Position numbers and translations under genes: made by a program. A stretch of 64,000 bases of DNA, from contig CP011020.1 of NCBI GenBank assembly GCA_001023535.1, positions 5,652,509 through 5,716,508 on the forward strand, read 5' to 3'. This DNA is from Pseudomonas chlororaphis (GTDB lineage Bacteria; Pseudomonadota; Gammaproteobacteria; Pseudomonadales; Pseudomonadaceae). How positions within the stretch are numbered: the stretch's first letter is position 1; every line of letters starts with the position of its first letter. Shown here piece by piece: positions 28,182 through 38,369 of the stretch. Below the pieces are notes generated by a model that was not told the origin of the DNA, made no database searches, and worked only from the letters and a program-made list of their open reading frames with translations.

Positions 28182-29297
28182 TCAATCCAACAACCCCCAC
28201 TCCCCCGCCGCCGGATCAGCCGGCGGCGCGGCGCTCGACTCGGCATGCAGCTTCAGGCGCAAGCGCAGGTTGTTCGCCGAGTCGGCATTCTTCAGCGCCT
28301 GCTCCTCGTCGATAGCGCCTTCCACCACCAGGTTGAACAGGGCCTGATCGAAGGTTTGCATGCCCAGCTCTTCCGATTTCTCCATGATGCCCTTGAGCTC
28401 GCTCAGTTCGTTGCGCCGGATCAGGTCGGCCACCGTGGGCGAGCCCAGCATCACCTCCACCGCCGCGCGGCGCTGGCCGCTCACGGTGCGCACCAGGCGC
28501 TGGGAGATGAAGGCCTGGAGGTTGTTGGCCAGGTCGCTGAGCAGTTGCGGCCGGCGCTCTTCGGGAAAGAAATTGATCACCCGGTCCAGGGCCTGGTTGG
28601 CGTTATGGGCATGCAACGTGGAAATCACCAGGTGCCCGGTGTCGGCGAAGGCCAGGGCGTGTTCCATGGTTTCCCGGTCGCGGATTTCACCGATCAGCAC
28701 CACGTCCGGCGCCTGGCGCAGGGTATTTTTCAGGGCGGCGTGAAAGCTGCGGGTGTCGACACCGACCTCACGCTGGTTGATGATCGATTTTTTGTGCCGA
28801 TGGATATACTCCACCGGGTCCTCGATGGTGATGATGTGGCCACTGCTGTGGCGATTGCGGTAATCGATCAACGCCGCCAGGGACGTCGACTTGCCGGACC
28901 CCGTGGCGCCGACGAACAGGATCAGCCCCTGTTTGCGCATCACGCTCTCCAGCAGCACCGGAGGCAGCTTCAGGTCTTCGAAGCGCGGGATGTCCAGCTT
29001 GACGTTGCGGATCACCATGGACACGTCGTTACGCTGCTTGAAGACGTTGACCCGGAACCGCCCGACGCCGGCGAGGGAAATTGCCAGGTTCATTTCCAGC
29101 TCTCGATCGAACTCAAGGCGCTGTTCGGCGTCCATCAAAGACTCGGCGAGCCCGGCAATGTCGCCAACCTTGAACGCCTGGGAACCCAGGGGCTTGAGCA
29201 CCCCCTCGAATTTCGCGCACGGCGGTGCACCGGTGGACAGATAAAGGTCGGAGCCATCCTGGCTCGCCAGGATTCGCAACAAGGGATCGATTTCCAT
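28182..29297 (-). CDS. pilU: Type IV pilus retraction ATPase accessory, PilU-like
   Basis: A 371-aa PilT/PilU family ATPase. It has Walker A GATGSGKST, the Asp box, Walker B (VVLIGEIRDRETMEHAL), the His box STLHAHNA, and the C-terminal segment DSANNLRLRLKL typical of PilU rather than PilT. PilU boosts pilus retraction together with PilT. I start at ATG 29297 (MEIDPLLRIL); a longer frame exists. In P. aeruginosa pilU lies beside pilT, but here no pilT is adjacent. Confidence 0.88.
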   Translation of the reverse strand: MEIDPLLRILASQDGSDLYLSTGAPPCAKFEGVLKPLGSQAFKVGDIAGLAESLMDAEQRLEFDRELEMNLAISLAGVGRFRVNVFKQRNDVSMVIRNVKLDIPRFEDLKLPPVLLESVMRKQGLILFVGATGSGKSTSLAALIDYRNRHSSGHIITIEDPVEYIHRHKKSIINQREVGVDTRSFHAALKNTLRQAPDVVLIGEIRDRETMEHALAFADTGHLVISTLHAHNANQALDRVINFFPEERRPQLLSDLANNLQAFISQRLVRTVSGQRRAAVEVMLGSPTVADLIRRNELSELKGIMEKSEELGMQTFDQALFNLVVEGAIDEEQALKNADSANNLRLRLKLHAESSAAPPADPAAGEWGLLD

Positions 29298-29429
29298 GGA
29301 CTGAAACTTCCGCGAGACATCAATGAAACAAGCTGACCCGAGCATGCACCTCTTCAGACCAACCCGCGCTTACCATCCTCGAAGGATAGTAGACACCGCC
29401 ACACAGACATGATTTCCAGGGATTCCGTG

Positions 29430-31967
29430 ATGAACGCAACACCTGTCGGCAGCGACACCCAGGGCCTGATCGCCCGCCTGGACTGGGCCTCGAGCCCGCT
29501 GGGCGCTGCCCACACCTGGCCCCAGAGCCTGCGCACCGCCATGGACATCATGCTCCATTCGCCGATGCCGATGGCCCTGCTGTGGGGCCCGCAGCTGTGC
29601 CAGTTGTACAACGACGCCTTTGCCCGACTCATCGGCGACAAGCACCCGCGCACGTTCGGCCAGCCGACCCACCTCGCCTGGCCCGAGCTCAAGGCCGCGA
29701 CCGAGACGATTTATGAACGGGTATTGCAAGGCCATGGCCATGCCTGCCGCGACCAGCAATGGCGCGTGCCCTTCGCCGGCCGCCTGTGCGACGTGTGGCT
29801 GGACCTGACCTACAGCCCGGTGCATGACGAAGGCGGTCACGTCGCCGGCCTCCTGGTCACGGCCATCGAGACCAGCGAACGCCGACGCCTGACCCAGGAG
29901 TTCGAGCGCCGCTCCGAAGCCAGCCTCAAGGCCCAGCATGAAAGCGAAGAACGCCTGCAACTGGCCCTGGCCGCTGCCGATGCGCTGGGCACCTGGGACT
30001 GGGACATCCGCGAGGACCGCTTCGTGGCCGACGCGCATTTCGCCCGCCTGCATGGCGTCGACCCGAACCTGTCGCGCCAGCTCCCCATCAGCGCCTACCT
30101 TGAAGGCGTGCACCCCGAAGACCGGGCCATGGTTGCCCGCAGCATCAGGCACTGCATCAGCCACGGCACCGAATACGCCGAGGAATACCGCCTGGTGCAG
30201 CCCACCGGCGAAATGCGCTGGGTGTTCGTCCGGGGCCGCTGCTACAAGGATCGCCACGGTCGGCCGAAGCGCTTTCTTGGCGCCGCCCTGGACCTCACCG
30301 AGCGCAAGCACGCCGAACAGGCGCTGCGCCAGAGCCAGAACGAGCTGCAACTGATCATCAACGCCATGCCGATCCTCATCAGTTACGTGGACCGCGACGA
30401 GCGTTTCCGGCTGAACAACAGCGCCTACCTGGACTGGTACGGCCTGACCCCACAAGAACTCTACGGCAAGACCATCCGCGAAGTGCTCGGTGAAGAAGCC
30501 TATGCCTTGCGCGCCGCGCACATCGCCGAGGCCCTGGCGGGCCACCCGTGCAGTTTCGCCATCGAGTCGGCCCACCGCGATGGCCGGCCGCGCCATGCCC
30601 TGACCAACTACCTCCCGCGCCGTGGAGCGGACGGCGCGGTGAACGGCTTCTACATCTTCGTGATCGACGAAACCGAGCGCAAGAAGACCGAAGAAGCCTT
30701 GCGCAACCTCAACGAGACCCTGGAAGACCGGGTGATCGCCCGCACCCGCCAACTGGCCGAGGCCAACCAACGCCTGCAAGAAGAAATGTTCGAGCGCGAG
30801 CGCGCCGAAGAAGCGTTGCGCCACGCCCAGAAGATGGAAGCGGTCGGCCAGCTCACCGGCGGCATCGCCCATGACTTCAACAACATGCTCACCGGGATCC
30901 TGGGCAGCCTTGACCTGATGCAGCGCTACATCGCCGATGGCCGGGTGGCGGAAATCGGACGCTTCACCGAAGCGGCCGTGTCCTCGGCCAACCGCGCCGC
31001 CGCGCTGACCCATCGGCTCCTGGCGTTTTCCCGTCGCCAGTCCCTGGACCGCAAGCCGCTGGACCCCAATGACCTGGTGCACTCGCTGGAAGACCTGCTC
31101 CGGCGCACCACCGGCGAGCACATCGTGCTGCGCCTGCAACTGGGCCACGAGCTGTGGCCGGTCAGCACCGACGCCAGCCAGCTGGAAAACGCCCTGCTCA
31201 ACCTGGTGATCAACGCCCGGGACGCCATGCCCGACGGCGGCGAGCTGGTCATCGAAACCGCCAATGTCTACCTCGACGGCAATGACATCGACACCCTGGA
31301 ACCGGTCAAGGCCGGCGACTACGTGATGATCGCCGTCAGCGACAACGGCAGCGGCATGACCCCTTCCGTGCTGGCCAAGGCCTTCGATCCGTTCTTCACC
31401 ACCAAGCCCATCGGCCAGGGCACCGGCCTGGGCTTGTCGATGATCTACGGCTTTGCCCAGCAGTCCGGTGGACACCTCAACCTGGACAGCGTGCCAGGCC
31501 TGGGCACTCGGGTGCAGTTGTACCTGCCACGCCTGCGCATGACGCCCGCCGAACAGCCTGCGACAGCCGGGACGGTGGAGGTGCCGGCGGCGATCGCCGG
31601 GGAAACCGTGTTGCTGGTGGAGGACGAGCCCGCAGTGCGGATGCTGGTGCTCGACCTGTTGGAGGCGCTGGGCTACACCGCCCTTGAAGCCCGCGACGCG
31701 AGGACCGCACTGCCGTTGTTGGAGTCAGGACAACGCATCGACCTGCTGGTGACGGACGTCGGCCTGCCGGGCATGAATGGCCGGCAACTGGCGGAAATCG
31801 CCCGCCAGCACCGGCCTGACCTGAAGGTGCTGTTCATGACCGGTTACGCGCAGAAAGCCGCCGAGCGCCAGGGGTTTCTCGACCAGGGCATGGACATGGT
31901 GGCCAAGCCGTTTACCCTCGACCTGCTGGCGACCAAGATTCGGGCGATGATCAACCATGACAGCTGA
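29430..31967 (+). CDS. PAS-containing hybrid histidine kinase with receiver domain
   Basis: An 845-aa hybrid sensor kinase without membrane helices. It has three PAS/PAC units (about residues 15-145, 175-300 and 310-435), a coiled coil, then HisKA with the phospho-His in [11 protein letters not shown]. The ATPase domain has an N box ([14 protein letters not shown]), G1 DNGSGM and G2 [13 protein letters not shown]-terminal receiver follows, with Asp in [13 protein letters not shown] and Lys in VAKPF. The HDFNN type belongs to HWE/HisKA kinases that often act on chemotaxis-like or phyllosphere stress pathways. No separate response regulator lies beside it, so its output partner is unknown. ATG 29430 has AGGG upstream. 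Confidence 0.92.
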   Translation: MNATPVGSDTQGLIARLDWASSPLGAAHTWPQSLRTAMDIMLHSPMPMALLWGPQLCQLYNDAFARLIGDKHPRTFGQPTHLAWPELKAATETIYERVLQGHGHACRDQQWRVPFAGRLCDVWLDLTYSPVHDEGGHVAGLLVTAIETSERRRLTQEFERRSEASLKAQHESEERLQLALAAADALGTWDWDIREDRFVADAHFARLHGVDPNLSRQLPISAYLEGVHPEDRAMVARSIRHCISHGTEYAEEYRLVQPTGEMRWVFVRGRCYKDRHGRPKRFLGAALDLTERKHAEQALRQSQNELQLIINAMPILISYVDRDERFRLNNSAYLDWYGLTPQELYGKTIREVLGEEAYALRAAHIAEALAGHPCSFAIESAHRDGRPRHALTNYLPRRGADGAVNGFYIFVIDETERKKTEEALRNLNETLEDRVIARTRQLAEANQRLQEEMFERERAEEALRHAQKMEAVGQLTGGIAHDFNNMLTGILGSLDLMQRYIADGRVAEIGRFTEAAVSSANRAAALTHRLLAFSRRQSLDRKPLDPNDLVHSLEDLLRRTTGEHIVLRLQLGHELWPVSTDASQLENALLNLVINARDAMPDGGELVIETANVYLDGNDIDTLEPVKAGDYVMIAVSDNGSGMTPSVLAKAFDPFFTTKPIGQGTGLGLSMIYGFAQQSGGHLNLDSVPGLGTRVQLYLPRLRMTPAEQPATAGTVEVPAAIAGETVLLVEDEPAVRMLVLDLLEALGYTALEARDARTALPLLESGQRIDLLVTDVGLPGMNGRQLAEIARQHRPDLKVLFMTGYAQKAAERQGFLDQGMDMVAKPFTLDLLATKIRAMINHDS

Positions 31968-32012
31968 GTTGAGGCATAATCGCCGCCCCGTTACGTTCAG
32001 GTCCGCGCCACC

Positions 32013-32288
32013 ATGAAAGCCCAAGCCCGCCATATCCTGGTGAAAACCGCCGAAGAAGCCGAACAGCTCAAGCAGCGCATCGCCAAAGGCGAAGCCTTCG
32101 ACGTACTGGCGAAGAAGTATTCCACCTGCCCTTCCGGCAAGCGCGGCGGCGACCTGGGTGAGGTCCGGCCGGGGCAGATGGTCGGCGCAATCGACGCGGT
32201 GATTTTCAAGAAGCCGTTGCGGGTGGTGCACGGGCCGATCAAGAGCAAGTTCGGCTATCACCTGGTGCAGGTGTTTTACCGGGATTAG
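32013..32288 (+). CDS. Second stand-alone parvulin peptidyl-prolyl isomerase
   Basis: A 91-aa parvulin with KAQARHILVKTAEEAEQLK, FDVLAKKYSTCPSGKRGGDLGEV and KSKFGYHLVQV. It is a paralogue of the ppiC gene at 14136, differing mainly in surface residues. It begins 45 nt after the histidine kinase stop. Confidence 0.93.
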   Translation: MKAQARHILVKTAEEAEQLKQRIAKGEAFDVLAKKYSTCPSGKRGGDLGEVRPGQMVGAIDAVIFKKPLRVVHGPIKSKFGYHLVQVFYRD

Positions 32289-32302
32289 CCTGGAAACCGC
32301 CA

Positions 32303-32393
32303 CTGTGGGAGCGGGCTTGCTCGCGAAGGCGGTGTGTCAGGTTGTATCAATGTGACTGACCCACCGCCTTCGCGAGCAAGCCCGCTCCCACAT
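32303..32393. repeat. REP inverted doublet (GGGAGCGGGCTTGC family)
   Basis: Two inverted copies of GTGGGAGCGGGCTTGCTCGC with CGAAGGCGGTG extensions, between convergent genes. Confidence 0.9.
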
Positions 32394-32409
32394 GAGGTTC
32401 TGTGGTGAT

Positions 32410-33327
32410 TCATGGGCGAGGAATCAGCGCTCCCGGCACCTGGATCACCCGGCTCGCCAACAAATGCCCGGCCTCGGCGGCGTCCACCGGGCTGCCGCCC
32501 AGCAAGCGGCTCGCCAGGTAGGCGGCGCTGAACGAATCCCCGGCCGCCGTGGTGTCCACCACGCGCTCGACGCGTTGGGCGGGCACCTCGTAAGACTGCC
32601 CATCGCAGCGGATCAAACAGGCCTCGGCGCCGCGCTTGAGCACCACCTCAGGCGTGCCCAATGGCGCATAGGCAGCGAACACCGCGTCGCTGTCCTGATG
32701 ACCGAATAGCGCCTGCTCGTCGTCCACCGTCAGCAACGCCAGCGTCACATGGGGCAGGACGCTGCGATACGCCGCCCGAGCCGCGTCAATCGAGGCCCAG
32801 AGCCTGGGCCGGAAATTGTTATCGAACACCACCTGGGCCCCGCGCCGGCGTGCCTCGACCAAGGTTTCGATGAGCTTGACGCGCCCCTGCACCCCCAGCA
32901 CCGCCAGGGTAATGCCGCTGAAATACAGCACGTCATAGCCTGGCAGCGCCGCCAGGATCGGCGCGGCGGCCGGGGTGGTGAAGCAATCACGCACCGCCGC
33001 CTCGTTGCGCCAGTACAGAAACCGCCGCTCGCCGGCCGCGTCGGTCTGGATGCAATACAAGCCCGGCAGGCGCCCGGGCAAGCGCTGGACCCGTTCCAAG
33101 CCGATGTTTTCCGCCGCCCAGCCCTGGCACATGGCGTCGCTGAAACTGTCATCGCCCAAGGCCGTGACGTAATCCACCGCGCCCCTGTCGCCCAAGGCAC
33201 GGGCCAGGTACACCGCGGTGTTCAGGGTATCGCCGCCGAAACTCTGGTGCAGGCTGCCGTCGGCGCGTTGTTGCAGTTCGATCATGCACTCGCCGATCAG
33301 GGCGATGCGGGGTTTGGGGTTGCTCAT
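32410..33327 (-). CDS. kdgK: PfkB family sugar kinase, probable 2-dehydro-3-deoxygluconokinase
   Basis: A 305-aa ribokinase-fold kinase. It has the N-terminal substrate region IALIGECMIELQ...SFGGDTLNTAVYLAR, the YWRNEAAVR segment typical of KDG kinases, and the C-terminal anion-hole motif DTTAAGDSFSAAYL with catalytic Asp. KdgK phosphorylates 2-keto-3-deoxygluconate. Its presence at the end of an amino-acid catabolism cluster is odd and may mean a related keto-acid substrate; that is speculation. Confidence 0.85.
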   Translation of the reverse strand: MSNPKPRIALIGECMIELQQRADGSLHQSFGGDTLNTAVYLARALGDRGAVDYVTALGDDSFSDAMCQGWAAENIGLERVQRLPGRLPGLYCIQTDAAGERRFLYWRNEAAVRDCFTTPAAAPILAALPGYDVLYFSGITLAVLGVQGRVKLIETLVEARRRGAQVVFDNNFRPRLWASIDAARAAYRSVLPHVTLALLTVDDEQALFGHQDSDAVFAAYAPLGTPEVVLKRGAEACLIRCDGQSYEVPAQRVERVVDTTAAGDSFSAAYLASRLLGGSPVDAAEAGHLLASRVIQVPGALIPRP

Positions 33328-33361
33328 GGATGATCCTGATAATTCAGCGGTGTCTGGCAGG

Positions 33362-33464
33362 CCGCTATCGCGAGCAAGCTCGCTCCCACAAGGGGATCAT
33401 GGCGATCACAAATTTTGTATTCACAACAATCCAGTGTGGGAGCGAGCTTGCTCGCGATAGCCGC
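33362..33464. repeat. REP inverted doublet (GGGAGCGAGCTTGC family)
   Basis: CTATCGCGAGCAAGCTCGCTCCCAC and its inverse flank a 50-nt spacer between the kinase and deaminase genes. Confidence 0.88.
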
Positions 33465-33479
33465 AACTCGGTTCAAAGA

Positions 33480-34697
33480 CTAGAAACACGTCTCCATGCT
33501 CTCGACCACCCGCAACTGCTCATCCACCAGGCACCCCACCCGCCACTTATCAAAGGTCAGGCACGGATGCGAGGTACCGAACGAAACGATATCGCCGACC
33601 CGCAACGCCACCCCCGGCGCCACGGTCATGAACGCATGCTGGTCCATCACCGCCGTCACCTGGCAACCGCTCACGTCGTCGCCCGCCACCGAATCCGAAC
33701 CCGGCGTGTAGCGCTTGAGCGGGACCGGCAAGCCGGCGTCGTAGGCCACGTCACGCTTGCCCAGGGCGATCACCGCGAAACCCGGCTCCGGCAGCGATTG
33801 CACGTGGGCCCAGACTTCCAGGGCCGGGCGCAAGCCTTCGTGCAGGTCATTGCGACGCTCCAGCACGCAGCACTGGGCCTCTTTGTAGATCCCATGGTCG
33901 TGGGCCACGTAACTGCCGGGGCGCAGCACACTGAGGAAGCGCCCATGGGCGTTCTGGGCCTCGAACGACTCGGCGATCAAGTCGTACCAGGCCGACCCCG
34001 AGGCGGTGATGATCGGTCGATCGATGGCAAACGCGCCGCTGTCTTGCAACTGCACCGCCAAACTGACCAGGGACGCGGCGAACGCGCGGATGCCGCTGAT
34101 GGCGTGGTCACCGTGGATCACGCCCTCGTAACCCTCGATACCGGTCAGTGCCAGCGCCGGTTGCGCCCGGATCGCCTCGGCCAGGGCCAGCACTTCAGCC
34201 TCCGTACGGCAACCACAACGCCCACCGACCACGCCGTACTCGATCATCACGTTCAATGTCACACCGCGAGCGGCAAAGAACGCGCCCAGGTCGGCCACGT
34301 TGTCTGGGTGATCGACCATGCAATGGAAGTCGAACGCCGGATCGGCGAGCAAATCGGCGACCAGGGCCATGTTCGGCGTGCCCACCAGCTGGTTGGCCAT
34401 CAACACCCGGCGCACGCCATGGGCGTACGCGGCACGGGTCTGCACGGCGGTGGCGAGGGTCAGGCCCCAGGCGCCGGCGTCGAGCTGACGACGGAACAGG
34501 GCCGGGGTCATGCTGGTCTTGCCGTGGGGCGCCAGTTCGGCACCGCTATTGCTGACGAACGCTTGCATCCAGCGGATGTTGTGCTCCAGGGCCTGGCGAT
34601 GCAGCACCAACGCCGGCAGGCTGACGTCGCGCAACAGGTGAGCACCCACGGTGGCGGCGCCCTTCTCTACGGCTGCGTCCTGAATGGCAGAAGACAT
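33480..34697 (-). CDS. PLP-dependent D-amino-acid deaminase / D-threonine aldolase family protein
   Basis: A 405-aa fold-type III enzyme (alanine-racemase N-terminal barrel plus a D-serine dehydratase-like C-terminal domain). The PLP lysine is in ELAPHGKTSMTP. The C-terminal metal-binding pair is HPCLTFDKW. Members act on D-serine, D-threonine or D-3-hydroxyaspartate, some as deaminases releasing 2-aminoacrylate-type enamines. The neighbouring RidA, which hydrolyses such products, and an amino-acid ABC transporter support a deaminase role. AGGAG precedes the ATG. Confidence 0.85.
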   Translation of the reverse strand: MSSAIQDAAVEKGAATVGAHLLRDVSLPALVLHRQALEHNIRWMQAFVSNSGAELAPHGKTSMTPALFRRQLDAGAWGLTLATAVQTRAAYAHGVRRVLMANQLVGTPNMALVADLLADPAFDFHCMVDHPDNVADLGAFFAARGVTLNVMIEYGVVGGRCGCRTEAEVLALAEAIRAQPALALTGIEGYEGVIHGDHAISGIRAFAASLVSLAVQLQDSGAFAIDRPIITASGSAWYDLIAESFEAQNAHGRFLSVLRPGSYVAHDHGIYKEAQCCVLERRNDLHEGLRPALEVWAHVQSLPEPGFAVIALGKRDVAYDAGLPVPLKRYTPGSDSVAGDDVSGCQVTAVMDQHAFMTVAPGVALRVGDIVSFGTSHPCLTFDKWRVGCLVDEQLRVVESMETCF

Positions 34698-34736
34698 GGT
34701 CGAACTCCTATCGCGGTCGCGGGTGACCGCTATTGT

Positions 34737-35501
34737 CTATTCATTGATGCGCCGGGCCAGGTGGTTGGCGCTTTCGATCAGCACCCGGCGATAGTCGGCG
34801 TAATTGTTCTTGGCGTCGGCCCGTGGGGCGACGATGCACAGGGTGGCGATGGCGACACCGTTCGGGTCTTTGACCGGTGCGGCGAAGCAGTGGGTGAAGG
34901 TGTCGGCCACGCTGTCGAACGAGAAGAACCCCTCGTCGCCGGCCTGGCGGATTTCTCTCAGGAACTGCTCCAGAGGCAGGCGCTCGCCGTCTGGCAGGAT
35001 GAAGTCATCGGGGTCGATCAGGTCGACGATCTGCTGGTCGCTCAGATGCGCCAGCAACAGGCGACCGGAGGCTGTCCAGGGGATGGGCGCGTTTTCGCCG
35101 ATGTCCGATGAAATACGGAAATGCCGTTCGCCCTCCTTCATCAGCGCCACGGTGTATTTGCGCCCGTTGAGCAGGCACATCTGCGCGGTTTCCCGGGTCT
35201 GGCGCACGATCTCCTGCAAGGCCTGGTCGGCCTCGCGGCTCAGGTCGAAATGACGCAGGTGCGCCTGGCCGAGAAAGTACAACTGGCGGCCCAGGTAAAC
35301 GTGGCCATCCTTGCCCACCGGTTCGAGGATGCGTCGCTCCAGCAGCGACGCCACCAGCTCATAGACCGTGGACTTGGGGCTGCCGATGCCGCTGGCGATG
35401 TCGTTCGGACGCAGCGGCTGGCCGATTTCCTTGAGGAAATCGAGGATATCGAACGCCCGATCCAGTCCCCGGGCCCGGCGTTTGATGGTGTCTTCGGTCA
35501 T
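34737..35501 (-). CDS. IclR family transcriptional regulator
   Basis: A 254-aa regulator with an N-terminal winged helix (ALDRAF-like GLDRAFDILDFL, RPNDIASGIGSPKSTVYELVASL) and a C-terminal ligand-binding domain (TAQMCLLNGRKYTVAL, IPWTASGRLLLAHL, CIVAPRADAKNNY). It probably controls the surrounding transport and deaminase genes. The palindrome TTCCG-N6-CGGAA ahead of the transporter operon is a candidate operator. Confidence 0.9.
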   Translation of the reverse strand: MTEDTIKRRARGLDRAFDILDFLKEIGQPLRPNDIASGIGSPKSTVYELVASLLERRILEPVGKDGHVYLGRQLYFLGQAHLRHFDLSREADQALQEIVRQTRETAQMCLLNGRKYTVALMKEGERHFRISSDIGENAPIPWTASGRLLLAHLSDQQIVDLIDPDDFILPDGERLPLEQFLREIRQAGDEGFFSFDSVADTFTHCFAAPVKDPNGVAIATLCIVAPRADAKNNYADYRRVLIESANHLARRINE

Positions 35502-35545
35502 GTCTTGGGTTTCCGATCATTCACTCGTAGGTGGCCAGTATTCAC

Positions 35546-35737
35546 TGTGGCAAGGGCGCTTGCTGTGGCGAGGAACTGTGGCGAGGGAGCTTGCTCCCGC
35601 TGGGTGGCGTAGCCGCCCCAAAAGCTCAGGGCCGCTGCGCGCCCCAGCGGGAGCAAGCTCCCTCGCCACAGCAAGCTCCCTTGCCACCGTTCCTCGCCAG
35701 AGTAAGCGCCCGTGCCACAGCAGCGCTCTTGCCACGA
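35546..35737. repeat. REP-like cluster, several copies
   Basis: At least one intact inverted doublet of GTGGCGAGGGAGCTTGCTCCC, flanked by degenerate copies (GTGGCAAGGGCGCTTGC, GCAAGCTCCCTTGCCAC), fills most of the gap between the IclR and RidA genes. No gene is seen here. Confidence 0.85.
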
Positions 35738-35777
35738 TGAATCAAACAAGCCCGCAGTGACAGTGCTTTCGCTGGAC

Positions 35778-36167
35778 TCAGGCTTTCTTCTTGTACGCAA
35801 TGCAATCGATCTCGACCTTGCAATCGACCATCATGCTGGCCTGCACACAAGCCCGGGCCGGGGCGTGTTCCGGGCTGAAGTATTCGCCGAACACCTTGTT
35901 GAAGCTCCAGAAATCCCGCGGGTCGTCCAGCCACACGCCACAGCGCACCACGTCTTCCAGGCCATAGCCGGCCTCTTCGAGAATGGCGATCAGGTTCTTC
36001 ATCGTCTGGTGCGTCTGCTCGACGATCCCGCCAACGATGATCTCACCGTCCACCGCCGGCACCTGGCCGGACACGTGCAGCCAGCCATCGGCCTCCACGG
36101 CCCGGGCGAAGGGCCGAGGCTGTCCGCCGCCTGCGCTGCTGCCAGTGCCGTAACGGGTAATGCTCAT
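35778..36167 (-). CDS. RidA family enamine/imine deaminase
   Basis: A 129-aa YjgF/RidA protein with HVSGQVPAV, the segment NLIAILEEAGYGLEDVVRCGVWL and ARACVQASMMVDCKVEIDCIAYK, where the family keeps the catalytic Arg and the final Glu. RidA enzymes hydrolyse reactive enamines such as 2-aminoacrylate to keto acids. This matches the PLP deaminase encoded two genes on. Confidence 0.92.
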   Translation of the reverse strand: MSITRYGTGSSAGGGQPRPFARAVEADGWLHVSGQVPAVDGEIIVGGIVEQTHQTMKNLIAILEEAGYGLEDVVRCGVWLDDPRDFWSFNKVFGEYFSPEHAPARACVQASMMVDCKVEIDCIAYKKKA

Positions 36168-36192
36168 GGGTGTTTCTCCTTATGCAATGCAA

Positions 36193-36984
36193 TTAAAAAC
36201 GGGTGTTCTTGAGAAATTCCGCCAACCGTGGCGATTGCGGGCGTTCGAACAATTCCTTCGGCGGGCCCTGCTCTTCGATGCGGCCCTGGTTCATGAACAC
36301 GATCTTGTCGGAGACCTCAAAGGCAAAGCGCATTTCGTGGGTCACCAGCAGCATGGTCATGCCGTCTTCGGCCAGGCCCTTGATCACGCTCAGCACTTCA
36401 CCCACCAACTCGGGGTCGAGGGCCGAGGTCACCTCGTCGAACAGCATCAGGCTGGGGTTCATGGCAATTGCACGGGCAATCGCGACGCGCTGCTGCTGGC
36501 CGCCGGACAACTGACCGGGAAAGTAATTGCGCCGTTCCAGCAGGCCGACCCGCGCCAACCACTTCTCGGCCAGGGCCACCGCTTCGTCCTTGGGCAGTTT
36601 TTTCACCTTGAGCAGGCCCAGGGTGACGTTCTGCAAAGCAGTCAGGTGGGGGAACAGGTTGAATTGCTGGAAGGCCATGCCGGTCATGGCCCGGTGCCGG
36701 GCAATGACCTTCTCGGGGTGGCGCACGCGCTTGCCGTCGATCTCGTCGTAGCCGATGGCCTCGCCGTCGAGCATGATCCGCCCGCCCTGGAACTCTTCCA
36801 GCATGTTCACGCAGCGCAACAGCGTGGTCTTGCCCGAGCCGCTGGAGCCGATCAGCGTGACCACGTTGCCGCGCTGCAGGCTCAGGTCCACGCCCTTGAG
36901 CACTTCGAGCGGGCCGTATTGTTTGCGCAGGCCACGAATGTCCAGCAGCGGCTGGGCGTTGGAGGAAGTCGAAACATCAGTCAT
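36193..36984 (-). CDS. Polar amino-acid ABC transporter ATP-binding protein
   Basis: A 263-aa ATPase of the GlnQ/HisP group. Walker A is GSSGSGKTT, the Q-loop [11 protein letters not shown], the signature [15 protein letters not shown], Walker [13 protein letters not shown] and the switch His LLVTHEM. The ATG overlaps the end of the upstream permease gene (ATGA). Confidence 0.95.
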   Translation of the reverse strand: MTDVSTSSNAQPLLDIRGLRKQYGPLEVLKGVDLSLQRGNVVTLIGSSGSGKTTLLRCVNMLEEFQGGRIMLDGEAIGYDEIDGKRVRHPEKVIARHRAMTGMAFQQFNLFPHLTALQNVTLGLLKVKKLPKDEAVALAEKWLARVGLLERRNYFPGQLSGGQQQRVAIARAIAMNPSLMLFDEVTSALDPELVGEVLSVIKGLAEDGMTMLLVTHEMRFAFEVSDKIVFMNQGRIEEQGPPKELFERPQSPRLAEFLKNTRF

Positions 36985-37643
36985 GGCAAGGCCACCCGTT
37001 TTTCAATGTGCCGACCGAGTAACTCGATGGCGTAATTGATGATGAAAAAGAGAAAACCGGCGAACAGGTAGAACTCCAGCGTCATGAAGGTCCGGGCAAT
37101 GACCTGCTGGGTGCTGAGCAGCAGTTCGGCCACCCCGATCACCGACAACAGCGTCGAGGCCTTGACGATCTCGGTGGAGGAATTGACCCAGGTCGGCAGG
37201 ATCTGCCGCAACGCCTGGGGCAACAACACATAGCCCAGGGCCTGGTAGAACGTCAGGCCGATGGCCTGGCTGGCTTCCATCTGCCCGCGGGGCAACGCCT
37301 GCAAGGCACCGCGCACGATCTCGGCGACATGGGAGCCACAAAACAGCGTCAGGCCCAGGACACCGGCCTGGAACGCGCCGATCTGCCAGCCCAGCGCCGG
37401 GGCCATGTAAAAGCAGGCCAGCACCAGCACAAACACCGGCGTGCCACGAATCAGGTCGACATAAAAACGAAACGGCGCGCGCATCCAGATTCGGCCATAG
37501 GTCAATACCAGCCCGGCGACCAGGCCGATCAAGGTGCCCAGCAAAATCGCCAGTACCGAACACTGCACGCTGGTCACAAAGCCCGCCCACAAGGTGTCCC
37601 GCGCCACCCACAACTCATGCAACCAACTGGGGGATTCGTACAT
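36981..37643 (-). CDS. Polar amino-acid ABC transporter permease
   Basis: A 220-aa HisM/GlnP-type inner-membrane permease with about five helices and the EAA loop [29 protein letters not shown]. It pairs with the permease encoded just upstream (37653-38315). The stop overlaps the ATPase start by 4 nt. Confidence 0.94.
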   Translation of the reverse strand: MYESPSWLHELWVARDTLWAGFVTSVQCSVLAILLGTLIGLVAGLVLTYGRIWMRAPFRFYVDLIRGTPVFVLVLACFYMAPALGWQIGAFQAGVLGLTLFCGSHVAEIVRGALQALPRGQMEASQAIGLTFYQALGYVLLPQALRQILPTWVNSSTEIVKASTLLSVIGVAELLLSTQQVIARTFMTLEFYLFAGFLFFIINYAIELLGRHIEKRVALP

Positions 37644-37652
37644 GGGAAGCTC

Positions 37653-38315
37653 CTAACGGCGGATCGCCAGGCGCTGCTCGAAGTACCGCAGCAGCATGGC
37701 AATGAGGTAACAGGCCGCGACATACAGGGCCGTGGTCACCAGCCAGGTTTCGATCACCCGGTAGCTCTCCACGTTGATCTTGCGGGCGTAGTAGGTCAGC
37801 TCCGGCACGGCAATCGCCGCGGCCAGGGAAGTGTCCTTGAACAGCGAGATGAAGTTGTTCGACAAGGCCGGCAGCACGTTGCGCAGCATCACCGGCACGG
37901 TGATGTAGGCCTTCACCTGCCACTCCCCCAGGCCGATCGCCAGGCCCGCTTCACGCTGGCCCTTGTGAATGCTCATCAAGCCGCCGCGGAACACCTCGGT
38001 CAGGTAGGCCCCGGCGTACAGCGACAGGGTGATGACAAACGACGGCAGCTTGTCCAGGCGAATGCCCAGGCTCGGCAAGGCGAAGTAGATCAACAGGATC
38101 AGCACCAGGATCGGCGTATTGCGGATCACCGTCACATACACCGAGGCCAGCACACGCAGGAGGCGGTGCTTGCTCAGCAGCGCGAATGCCATCGCCAGGC
38201 CGATCACGCAACCGATGGCGATCGACACCAGCGCCAGGGAAAGCCCCAGCCCGAGCCCCGCCAGCAAGGTGTCGAAATCGCGCCAGACGGCGGCAAAGTT
38301 CAACTGATAGTTCAT
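37653..38315 (-). CDS. Polar amino-acid ABC transporter permease
   Basis: A 220-aa HisQ-type permease with VIRNTPILVLILLIYF, the family's RxTP motif, and the EAA loop REAGLAIGLGEWQVKAYITVPVMLRNVLP. I start at ATG 38315 (MNYQLNFAAVW); the frame extends 13 codons further without a ribosome site. Its stop lies 9 nt before the next permease. Confidence 0.93.
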   Translation of the reverse strand: MNYQLNFAAVWRDFDTLLAGLGLGLSLALVSIAIGCVIGLAMAFALLSKHRLLRVLASVYVTVIRNTPILVLILLIYFALPSLGIRLDKLPSFVITLSLYAGAYLTEVFRGGLMSIHKGQREAGLAIGLGEWQVKAYITVPVMLRNVLPALSNNFISLFKDTSLAAAIAVPELTYYARKINVESYRVIETWLVTTALYVAACYLIAMLLRYFEQRLAIRR

Positions 38316-38369
38316 GGTCGACAGTACCTTCGGCGGGACGCCCGCGACGGGCATCCCGGGCTCACAGGG

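Noticed and set aside
29370..31475. 701-codon minus-strand open frame
   Set aside because: Antisense shadow of the hybrid histidine kinase.
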